Origin: Bacteroidota bacterium
GTDB taxonomy: Bacteria; Bacteroidota; Bacteroidia; Cytophagales; Cyclobacteriaceae
Direction: 5' to 3'
Assembly (NCBI GenBank): GCA_016866235.1
Contig: VGMW01000002.1
Coordinates: 1-64,000, forward strand
DNA: 64,000 bases
The notes beneath the pieces are model-generated. The model was not told the origin of the DNA. It ran no database searches and saw nothing but the letters and a program-made list of their open reading frames with translations. This document shows positions 43,855 through 51,133 of the stretch, piece by piece. Position numbers and translations under genes: made by a program. Every line of letters starts with the position of its first letter. The stretch's first letter is position 1.

Positions 43855-43877
43855 ATACAAATTCAGGATGTTTGTAT
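43855..43877. promoter_or_regulatory. Inverted repeat upstream of the dehydrogenase/AraC unit (candidate operator)
   Basis: ATACAAA (43855-43861) and TTTGTAT (43871-43877) form a perfect 7-bp inverted repeat with a 9-bp spacer, 50 bp upstream of the dehydrogenase start. Spacing and place fit a regulator-binding site, possibly for the AraC protein of the same unit, which more often binds direct repeats; the assignment is tentative. Confidence 0.35.
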
Positions 43878-43930
43878 ACTATTTTCGGAATTTGATTTCA
43901 GTGGGATTGCTTTACCACGATTGCAGGTAA

Positions 43931-44230
43931 TTAAACACCAACAATTACATCAATCACCCCACCAACATAAATTCTTTCTCTAACCCTAATCTCTTTTTTC
44001 AACGGTAACAAATAAGTCCGGCGCCGGGTGTCAAACCAAATGGCAGTTGCCCATTTACTTTTCCCGGTTTGTGCTGTAATTTTTAATCTTCCCCAGCCTT
44101 GTTCCTGTGACTTAAATTGTTTCCTTATTTCTTTTGTTACGGACTCGGGCAAAGAAATAAAATGCCATCCGCCAGGCGCGGGGTGTTGCCAGACCTTTGA
44201 TCTGAATTCATATTTAATGTCAAGGCTCAT
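43931..44230 (-). CDS. DUF1905 domain protein
   Basis: This is a 99-residue DUF1905 protein ('SKVWQHPAPGGWHFISLPE', 'GWGRLKITAQTGKSKWATAIWFDTRRRTYLLPLKKEIR'), a small beta-barrel family usually annotated only by its DUF number and often near YdeI/OmdA-type proteins. No signal peptide. Its ATG overlaps the end of the RND permease gene by 4 bp, so it is translationally coupled as the last gene of the efflux operon, an unusual partner. Whether it takes part in efflux or is merely a passenger cannot be judged from sequence. Confidence 0.85.
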   Translation of the reverse strand: MSLDIKYEFRSKVWQHPAPGGWHFISLPESVTKEIRKQFKSQEQGWGRLKITAQTGKSKWATAIWFDTRRRTYLLPLKKEIRVRERIYVGGVIDVIVGV

Positions 44231-47200
44231 TTGGCCACATCATCCTTTTTAATCCTCGGTGGCATTAGTTTATACACCACTGGTGTTACCACTCTGCTCA
44301 ATAATGTAGAGCTGATTAATCCGCCAATCAACACAATGGCAAGCGGGGAAATCAGTGGATTGGATGACCAGGCGATTGGAAGTAACCCGCCGATCGCGGT
44401 GAGCGAAGTCAGAATGATGGGTAGGAAACGAACTTCTCCGGCCTCGCGAATGGCAGTTTCCAGGTCATGTCCGCGTGCCCTCAGCTGATTGGTGAAGTCC
44501 ACCAGTAAAATGGTATTCTTGACCTCAATGCCTGCCAGCGCAATCAGTCCAACAATCGCAACAAAGGACAATGAATTTCCAGTAAACAGCAGCGCCAGCA
44601 CCGCACCTACAATTCCGAGCGGAATAACAGATAAAACGATGAGCGTGCTTTTGAAGGTTCCAAATTCAAGGATCAGTACCGCAATAAACAGAAAGATGGT
44701 TACGATGATCACGCTTCCGAATCCACCGAATGATTCTTGTCTGCTTTCAACCTCACCACCCATTCCGTAAGAATACCCTGATGGTAATTTCATAGCGTCC
44801 ATTTTCTTGGTTGCCTCAGAGACTACTTCACTGACCAGAAAATTTTTATCAACAAATGCAGTCACAGAGACCATTCTGTTTTTATTGTAATGATTAATGT
44901 TCAGCGGGGAAGCCTCGAATCGCACATTGGCTACCTGCTGAAGAGGAATTGCGCGCCCTTGCTGATTGTTCACAAATAAATTATCCAATGCATCAAGTTC
45001 AGGCCGGCCTTTGTTTCCTTTGGTTAAAACAATTCCGACATCTTCTCCGGATTCATTGGCAAATTTTCCCACCGTCAATCCTGCCACTGCCAAGCGTACG
45101 GTCCGGTCAATTTCAACTGTTGGAATTCCAAGCATTTGAGCTTTTTCCTTGTTGATGTCCACTTTGATGTCGGACTTGAGATAAGCCACGGGGTTATTAA
45201 TATAAATGGCTCCGGTTGTGGCTGTCAGCATGGTTTCAACTTTAGCAGCCAGTGTGCGCAGACTGTCTAGATTTTCACCGAATAATCTGATTTCAATCGG
45301 TGCATTGATGGGAGGACCCTGTTCAAAATTTTTCACTTCTACCTTGGCGCCAGGATATGGCGTCCATTTTTTTCGGAGTGCATCAATCAACTCCAGCTTT
45401 GCTTCTGCGGGTGTGTCTTTGTCGAGCTGCACAAAAAGTTGCGAAAAATCGCTGCGCTCATTTTCAGGAATCACATTGTAATAGATCCGCGGATTTCCTT
45501 TTCCGACATTGGTGGTCAGATATTCAACTTCCTTATAACCCAATAGCTCTTCTTCTACTTTCCGGGTGATGCTGTCGGTATAGGCTAGACTGGACTGAAG
45601 TGGCGTGGTGATCTCCACCAGAAACTGAGGTTTTTCACTCGCAGGAAATAAACTGAATCCGATCACTGGAAAAAGTTGCAATGATCCTGCGAAGATTAAA
45701 GCCGCAACACCAATGGTCCACCATGGTTTACTGAGCGCAACGTCCAGCAGTCGCGAATAACTTCCATGGATCAGTCGCTTTAAACTCCGCATAAAAATAT
45801 TTCCATCCGGATGGCCATGTTTTTCGTTCAAGAGTCGGCTGGAAAGAAAAGGAATGATGGTCAGTGATACGACCATGGAAGCAAGTACAGAGGTAATGAC
45901 ACCTACGGGCAAACTCCGGATAAACTCACCGGATGCTTCAGGCAGGAAAACAAGCGGCAAAAAAGCGATGATCAGCGTAGCAGTGCAGCCAATCACGGCA
46001 ATACCAATTTGCTGTGTGGCCTTGAGTGTTGCTTCCATTCTGGAGTGTCCTTCCCGAAGCCACCGCTCAATATTTTCTACAACGACGATACTGTCGTCCA
46101 CCAGCAAACCCAGTGCAACGACCAGTCCGACAATACTGAGCTGATTGAGGCTATAGCCAAGCGCGCTCATCAACACAATACCTATTGCGAGTGAAAGTGG
46201 AATGGAGATCATCACGATCAAGGCTGCACGTTGTCCGAGGGGGAGTAAAGTAATGGCCACCAGTAAAATCGCGATCGCAAAGTCCAATCCAAGTCCACTA
46301 AGTCGACGGTTCACATTATAAGCCTGATCGAAATGATGAACCAGATCAATTCCTTCCGGCAGTGACTTCCGGAACTCATCCAATACAGGTAGATAAAATT
46401 TTTGTGCACCGGTGATGTTCTCCCCCGACTTAAGCGCAGCGGTGATGATGATACTGCGATGCCCGTTTAGTCTGGTGATGTGTACCTCATCCTGAAAGGT
46501 GTCATATACATTGGCGATATCACTCAGGGTGATGTTGCGTCCGCCGACCGAGGAAATAATAGTATGACGGACTTCATCAGCATTATGAAAAGCGCCGCTT
46601 GTTTTGACATTAAATGATTTGTTTCCGGCATTGATATTTCCGCCGGGGATGTTGGCGATTTCACTTTGCAAATTTCCAATGACGGCATTCAAAGGAATAT
46701 GAAACTGCGCCATTTTGTCTAGCCGGAGGTCTACGCGTACAATCGGATCAGGTATTCCGTGAATTTTTACTTTTTTGAGTTGATTGATCTGCTCAAGTTT
46801 TTTCTGAAGTTCTTTCGCCTGCTTTTTTAATGACTCACGTGAGGCGTTTTCGGACACCAAAGCCGCCTGAATCACGTTTACATCTGATGGCGTAACTTTT
46901 CTGACCTCCAGACTTGTAATGTTTGCCGGCAATTCATCCCGAAGGGCATTCACCTCCCGTACCAGTTCAGAATATTTTTCTTCGACATCACTTTCATAGT
47001 CATATTCAACAAATGACACCACGACGCCATCGCTGATGGAGGTAACGATTCGTTTGATGTTGTCGAGTTGGGAGATTTCGCGCTCAAGAGGCTCGGCGAT
47101 CAGTTCTTCCATGTCTTCCGGACTTGTTCCCGGAAACACCACTACAATCGGAAACTGGGGAGCGTTGAGTTCTGGGTCTTCTGATCTCGGCATGGTCAGG

Positions 47201-47286
47201 ACAGTGACAATTCCCAATGCTACCACCATCAGAAAGATGACGAGTGTGAACTGGTAATTTTTTACGGCGTAATCTGAAATCTTCAT
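44227..47286 (-). CDS. RND efflux transporter permease subunit
   Basis: The 1019-residue inner membrane permease of the RND superfamily (AcrB/HAE1-like) uses the proton gradient to extrude compounds through the TolC-type channel. Twelve membrane segments are expected; the N-terminal one starts at residue 10 ('FTLVIFLMVVALGIVTVL') and clusters follow around 340-500 and 850-1010. 'GLVVALGLLVDDSIVVVENIERWL' holds the acidic membrane residues of the proton relay, and 'GDAVRT'-type adaptor is encoded next door. The MFP gene ends 31 bp upstream and DUF1905 overlaps downstream. Substrate range is unknown; heavy-metal (CzcA) features such as a DFG-x-x-x-D-x-x-E motif are not obvious, so a drug or solvent pump is more likely. 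Confidence 0.94.
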   Translation of the reverse strand: MKISDYAVKNYQFTLVIFLMVVALGIVTVLTMPRSEDPELNAPQFPIVVVFPGTSPEDMEELIAEPLEREISQLDNIKRIVTSISDGVVVSFVEYDYESDVEEKYSELVREVNALRDELPANITSLEVRKVTPSDVNVIQAALVSENASRESLKKQAKELQKKLEQINQLKKVKIHGIPDPIVRVDLRLDKMAQFHIPLNAVIGNLQSEIANIPGGNINAGNKSFNVKTSGAFHNADEVRHTIISSVGGRNITLSDIANVYDTFQDEVHITRLNGHRSIIITAALKSGENITGAQKFYLPVLDEFRKSLPEGIDLVHHFDQAYNVNRRLSGLGLDFAIAILLVAITLLPLGQRAALIVMISIPLSLAIGIVLMSALGYSLNQLSIVGLVVALGLLVDDSIVVVENIERWLREGHSRMEATLKATQQIGIAVIGCTATLIIAFLPLVFLPEASGEFIRSLPVGVITSVLASMVVSLTIIPFLSSRLLNEKHGHPDGNIFMRSLKRLIHGSYSRLLDVALSKPWWTIGVAALIFAGSLQLFPVIGFSLFPASEKPQFLVEITTPLQSSLAYTDSITRKVEEELLGYKEVEYLTTNVGKGNPRIYYNVIPENERSDFSQLFVQLDKDTPAEAKLELIDALRKKWTPYPGAKVEVKNFEQGPPINAPIEIRLFGENLDSLRTLAAKVETMLTATTGAIYINNPVAYLKSDIKVDINKEKAQMLGIPTVEIDRTVRLAVAGLTVGKFANESGEDVGIVLTKGNKGRPELDALDNLFVNNQQGRAIPLQQVANVRFEASPLNINHYNKNRMVSVTAFVDKNFLVSEVVSEATKKMDAMKLPSGYSYGMGGEVESRQESFGGFGSVIIVTIFLFIAVLILEFGTFKSTLIVLSVIPLGIVGAVLALLFTGNSLSFVAIVGLIALAGIEVKNTILLVDFTNQLRARGHDLETAIREAGEVRFLPIILTSLTAIGGLLPIAWSSNPLISPLAIVLIGGLISSTLLSRVVTPVVYKLMPPRIKKDDVAK

Positions 47287-47317
47287 AAGTCAGGTGGATT
47301 CATCCGGCATCAAAAAA

Positions 47318-48358
47318 TTATTGTACTGAGATCGATGAACCATCTTTCAGGTAAGCACTTCCGCTGATGATCAGATATGGTGCGCTGTCAAGTCCGGAAA
47401 GAATGGTCACATACTCTTTATCAATGCGGCCAATCACGACCGGAATTTTCTTTGCGGTCTTCTGATCGTTGGAAATAAACACATAACCGGAATTACCATT
47501 ACCATCCAATAATGCTTCGTATGGAATCTGCCATGCCGATTGATTTTGTTTTGTGCGGATGACCGCATTACCAAACAATCCCGACGCAAGGCCAGAAGGA
47601 TTTTTTACCTGCAGGTCGATGTTGAAGGTGCCGCTGAAGGTGTCGGTTCCAACGGATTTTCGTGAAACTTCTGCCTCAAATAGTCGGTTTGGTAGTGCGT
47701 CGCTTGTGATGGTTGCGGCATCGCCCAACTGAATGGCCGCCCACTCGCGGTCGCTCACGCCAACTTTTAGTAGCCACCGCCCTTTACTTGCGCCATTGGT
47801 GATCAATACCGGCGCCCCGGGTGCAATCATTTGACCTTCGTTTGCCAGTTTTCTTAGGATAAAGCCATTGCTTAGTGCTCGGATTTGTGAATAGGATTGG
47901 TTGAATTTCGCGGTTGCCAATTGACGTTCGGCCACCTTCATTGCAGTTTGTGCATTTTGAAATTGCTCGAATGTTGCCACACTGTCGCGGTAGAGATTTT
48001 CTGCTCGACGAAAATCACGCGATGCTTTATCGAATCCCAGTTGAGCCTGCTCCACCTGTGCCTCAATTTCGGTCATGTTCAGTTGCGCAAGAACTTGGCC
48101 GGTACGTACGGCATCACCTTCTGAAACCAGGATCTTTTCAATAATGCCGCCTGTCTTAAACGCCAGCATGGTTTCATCATCGGTGCTGAACTGACCGGAG
48201 GTTTGTACGAAGAATTCAAAAGAGCTCTTTTTTAATTCTTGCAACCGGACCGGAATTCGTTCTGTTTCCGAAGCAACTGTTTGAATGTTGTTATCTGATT
48301 TGCTGCAGCTTTGGATGATGAGAACAAAAATGAAAAGAGGTAAGAAATATTTTTTCAT
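47318..48358 (-). CDS. RND efflux periplasmic adaptor (membrane fusion protein)
   Basis: This is a 346-residue lipoprotein (lipobox IIQSC, Cys18) of the MFP/HlyD type. The lipoyl-like motif 'GGIIEKILVSEGDAVRTGQVLAQL' near residue 70 and its return half 'FILRKLANEGQMIAPGAPVLI' flank a coiled-coil hairpin ('EAQVEQAQLGFDKASRDFRRAENLYRDSVAT'). The beta-barrel and membrane-proximal domains follow. It links the permease to the TolC-like channel gene, which ends 13 bp upstream. Confidence 0.93.
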   Translation of the reverse strand: MKKYFLPLFIFVLIIQSCSKSDNNIQTVASETERIPVRLQELKKSSFEFFVQTSGQFSTDDETMLAFKTGGIIEKILVSEGDAVRTGQVLAQLNMTEIEAQVEQAQLGFDKASRDFRRAENLYRDSVATFEQFQNAQTAMKVAERQLATAKFNQSYSQIRALSNGFILRKLANEGQMIAPGAPVLITNGASKGRWLLKVGVSDREWAAIQLGDAATITSDALPNRLFEAEVSRKSVGTDTFSGTFNIDLQVKNPSGLASGLFGNAVIRTKQNQSAWQIPYEALLDGNGNSGYVFISNDQKTAKKIPVVIGRIDKEYVTILSGLDSAPYLIISGSAYLKDGSSISVQ

Positions 48359-48371
48359 GATGAAGATGTGA

Positions 48372-49739
48372 TTAATTCAATTGATAAGTAGCAGTCTCTC
48401 GTTCAAGACCGGCCTCAGCGATAAGGACTTTGTACAGATTTAATCGCAGCAGTAGTTCGGCGCCAGTGAGTTGATTCCGGGCGTCGACCGATTCAAGAAA
48501 AGTATTGACTCCTTCCTTGTACCCTTTTTCTATGAGGCGTTGGTAGCTGCGCGCAGCTTCGAGTTGTTTGAGTGAGGTCTTGTAATTCTGATAAGCGCTG
48601 ATTAGCGTATTGAGGGAAACATTGGCAGCCAGGTGTAATTGTTGTTGGGTTAGCTGAACATTTAATTCCACATTTTTTACCTGGAGTTCTGACTGATTGA
48701 TTTTTTGTTTGTTGTTAAAACCCGAGAACAGCAGCATTTCCAATTGAAGGCCGGTAAGTTGATATCTGGCGTTGCGATTGTATTCCAGGTTTTCGGCCTG
48801 AGCGCCAAGGTCAATGAATCCGCTCAGGCGCGGTGACCAAAAGAGCTTGTTCATTTTCACCACTTGTTGGTTGATGTTCAATGCCCGCTGCAACTGAACG
48901 ACCTCTTCGCGTTGTTGGGTGCTTACTTCACCGGATAAAAGCGTAGTGACATTTGAAAGATCTGTAACAAATTCAGTTTCTATTTCAGCGGATCGATCTC
49001 TGTTGAGTAAGAAATTAAAATACATTTTAGCATTGTCTGTACTTCGTTCCGCCTCGACCATTTGTCCATTGATGGTTTCAATTTCACTTTCAGAGCGCAG
49101 AATATAGGCTGGCAATCCTTTGCCGTTGGTCAGTAGTGATTCGTTCACGCGTTTTCCTTCTTTAGCCCGTTCGAGTGCGCTTTCATAAATCGAAAGACTT
49201 TCGCGGGCACTCAGGTAATTGTAATAGGCGGTTTTGATATTCCGGACGAGTTCACGTTGATAGATTCTGATTTCCATTTCCTGCAGTAATACCTGACCAT
49301 CCTTTATTTTTCGGTTGTAGATCAGGTCGGTGTTGAACAGCGGCATGGAAGTACGAGCGCGGACATCATAGAAATCTCTTGGAAAGAAATTCGTGTTTAC
49401 ATTTTCAATGGTTGGAAAATTCTGAGATGCTGTGAGTTGGTTGAGTGTTGAATAGACTGGGTTCAGCAGATCTCCGACCGGGAATGAGATGCTTCGTCCT
49501 CCTGTACCGTTGGTGTAGTTTCCTAATAAAGTGACGGAGGGCGAGAACATGCCATTAGCCATTTTGAGTGCTACCAGTGCCTGATCCAGTGTGATGTTTT
49601 TTTGTTTCAGGACCAGATTGTTTTCCAGTCCATACCGGACATAGGCATCAACCGGTGAGATTTTTTCCTGGGCCTTGAGCGGTAGTGAAGAAACCGCTTG
49701 AAACAGAGAAATAAGGCAGATCGTAAATACTGTTTTCAT
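48372..49739 (-). CDS. TolC family outer membrane efflux protein
   Basis: From the ATG at 49739 (an upstream ATG at 49766 lacks a signal-like start) the protein has 455 residues with a signal peptide ending near 'SLPLKAQ' (about residue 23). Two repeats of long coiled-coil helices (around 160-260 and 370-450), each with the strand-flanking Tyr/Asn patterns of the OEP fold ('LVRNIKTAYYNYLSARESLSIYESALERAKEG', 'LNTLISAYQNYKTSLKQLEAARSY'), identify a trimeric TolC-like channel. It is the first structural gene of the efflux operon, 33 bp after the TetR stop. Confidence 0.92.
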   Translation of the reverse strand: MKTVFTICLISLFQAVSSLPLKAQEKISPVDAYVRYGLENNLVLKQKNITLDQALVALKMANGMFSPSVTLLGNYTNGTGGRSISFPVGDLLNPVYSTLNQLTASQNFPTIENVNTNFFPRDFYDVRARTSMPLFNTDLIYNRKIKDGQVLLQEMEIRIYQRELVRNIKTAYYNYLSARESLSIYESALERAKEGKRVNESLLTNGKGLPAYILRSESEIETINGQMVEAERSTDNAKMYFNFLLNRDRSAEIETEFVTDLSNVTTLLSGEVSTQQREEVVQLQRALNINQQVVKMNKLFWSPRLSGFIDLGAQAENLEYNRNARYQLTGLQLEMLLFSGFNNKQKINQSELQVKNVELNVQLTQQQLHLAANVSLNTLISAYQNYKTSLKQLEAARSYQRLIEKGYKEGVNTFLESVDARNQLTGAELLLRLNLYKVLIAEAGLERETATYQLN

Positions 49740-49772
49740 TCTAAACACTGTTAAGTAACAGATCAAAAAAAG

Positions 49773-50411
49773 TTAATTATTTAGTTGTTCAAGCATTTTG
49801 ACAAATTCCTCATACGCCGCAGTGAGCACGTCGTCAAGGTTGTGATTGCTGTTCCGGACAAGGCTTACATGACCAAGGTGGCCGCTGGTGCGCAGTGTAC
49901 ATAGACCATGCATGGTGCTCCAGATTACGAAGGAGAGGTTAATGGTTTGAAGGTTGGTGAAATGTCCCTGCTTCTGACATTCCTGGACGGTATTCATGAG
50001 CAGGTTAAAAGCTTTATCCCCTTCATCCCAGTCCATGGTTGCACAACTGGCTACATGTTGCATGGGCTCCTCCATTACGAAAAGGAGCTTGTAAGTATCC
50101 TGATTTTCAAGGGCAAAGCGAATATAAGCGCGCCCCATAGCCTGTAGACGTTCAAAGGGATTTTTCACACCCTTTAGCACATCCAGATAGTTGACAAGCA
50201 GACGAAATCCTTCGCGGTGGAGGTCGAAAATGATTTCGTTTTTGTCCTTATAGTATAGGTAGATTGTGGCGGGGGAGTATTCAATTTTTTCTGCGATGTT
50301 TCGGATGGACGTTGATTCCCATCCTTTTTCGGTGAAAAGTTCACGGGCGGCGGTAAGGATCTCTTTCTTGAGATCGGCCTTATGTCGGAGTTTTCTTTCG
50401 CTAATGCCCAT
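49773..50411 (-). CDS. TetR family regulator of the RND efflux operon
   Basis: The 212-residue regulator has the TetR DNA-binding domain at residues 12-60 ('ILTAARELFTEKGWESTSIRNIAEKIEYSPATIYLYYKDK') and an effector domain resembling those that sense efflux substrates. It is the first gene of the leftward efflux operon and is likely its autorepressor: a perfect 7-bp inverted repeat with a 3-bp spacer lies 25 bp before its ATG and overlaps the -7 element. The inducing ligand is unknown. Confidence 0.92.
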   Translation of the reverse strand: MGISERKLRHKADLKKEILTAARELFTEKGWESTSIRNIAEKIEYSPATIYLYYKDKNEIIFDLHREGFRLLVNYLDVLKGVKNPFERLQAMGRAYIRFALENQDTYKLLFVMEEPMQHVASCATMDWDEGDKAFNLLMNTVQECQKQGHFTNLQTINLSFVIWSTMHGLCTLRTSGHLGHVSLVRNSNHNLDDVLTAAYEEFVKMLEQLNN

Positions 50412-50428
50412 TGATTTTTGAGTGCGGA

Positions 50429-50452
50429 CAAAATTAATGAACAGTGTTCATT
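50429..50452 (-). promoter_or_regulatory. -7 element overlapping a 17-bp TetR-type operator for the efflux operon
   Basis: AATGAAC-AGT-GTTCATT at 50436-50452 is a perfect inverted repeat. On the minus strand the adjacent TAATTTTG (50436-50429) matches the TAnnTTTG -7 element. The overlap means a bound repressor would block transcription of the tetR-tolC-MFP-RND genes. Confidence 0.6.
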
Positions 50453-50571
50453 TTCTTGTAAAAAGTTATTAGTTTTAAAGAGTTGCTGTTTTTGACCTTA
50501 AGGGAGCGCTTTTTATCTTCCATTCTAAAGCAAGATTGAACACTTGACTTTTAACCAACCATACCCCTGAA

Positions 50572-51003
50572 ATGAAAAAAGAACAAAACTTTGAGAACCA
50601 CGAACAAATTGTAATCGGCTATCACCGGGTGGGTACCATCGGAATTCTATTACTGATCATCGGTTCATTTGTTAACCTTTTTAAATCTGCACCGGAGAAT
50701 CTTTATTCCGCGTCGCTCATTTGTCTGATGTCGTTTATTCTGTTTCTGGTAGCAGCTTATGCACGGTTGTTTCCGTTGAAGGCACAAGACCGTGCCATCC
50801 GTGCGGAAGAAAATCTTCGCTATTATGTTTTGACCGGTAAATTGTTGCCGAAAGAATTGAGGATCTCTCAGATCATTGCATTACGCTTTGCGCCGGATGA
50901 AGAATTGGTAGCATTGGTGGAAAAAGCCGTCGCTGAAAAACTTAAGTCAAAGGAGATTAAAAAGACAATAAAAAATTGGAGAGCGGATTATCATAGAGTT
51001 TAG
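50572..51003 (+). CDS. DUF6526 family membrane protein
   Basis: This is a 143-residue protein with two membrane segments (about residues 24-42 and 52-70; 'GTIGILLLIIGSFVNLF' and 'LICLMSFILFLVAAYARLFP') and a cytoplasmic helical C-terminal half. The N-terminal 'QNFENHEQIVIGYHRVG' and the pattern 'LKAQDRAIRAEENLRYYVLTGKLLP' fit the DUF6526 family of Bacteroidota, function unknown. It is divergent from the TetR gene, so the operator region between could affect it as well. A CT-rich hairpin follows its stop. Confidence 0.8.
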   Translation: MKKEQNFENHEQIVIGYHRVGTIGILLLIIGSFVNLFKSAPENLYSASLICLMSFILFLVAAYARLFPLKAQDRAIRAEENLRYYVLTGKLLPKELRISQIIALRFAPDEELVALVEKAVAEKLKSKEIKKTIKNWRADYHRV

Positions 51004-51095
51004 AAGAGAGCAAGTGGCAGAGCGAGATGGGAGTGGGGGAACTACAAATGAAATTTCTTTACACTCTTTTCTCGCGCTCGCTCTTTATTTTTAAA
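51004..51095. repeat. Pyrimidine/purine-rich repeat copy B with terminator-like hairpin
   Basis: Directly after the DUF6526 stop, 51004-51039 matches in reverse complement the CT-rich segment at 447-483. An 8-bp inverted repeat (AGAGCGAG 51019-51026, CTCGCTCT 51077-51084, 50-nt loop) is followed by TTATTTTTAAAG, so the element may act as a terminator for the plus-strand gene. Like copy A it sits between convergent genes. Confidence 0.4.
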
Positions 51096-51133
51096 GAATC
51101 TTATCAAGTAAGAATCGAGCGCTTCAAAAATTC

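Noticed and set aside
46831-46846. TGACTCACGTGAGGCG in the RND permease gene as a ParB site
   Set aside because: It keeps the CACGTG core but loses the flanking TT/AA pairs, so it is probably chance.
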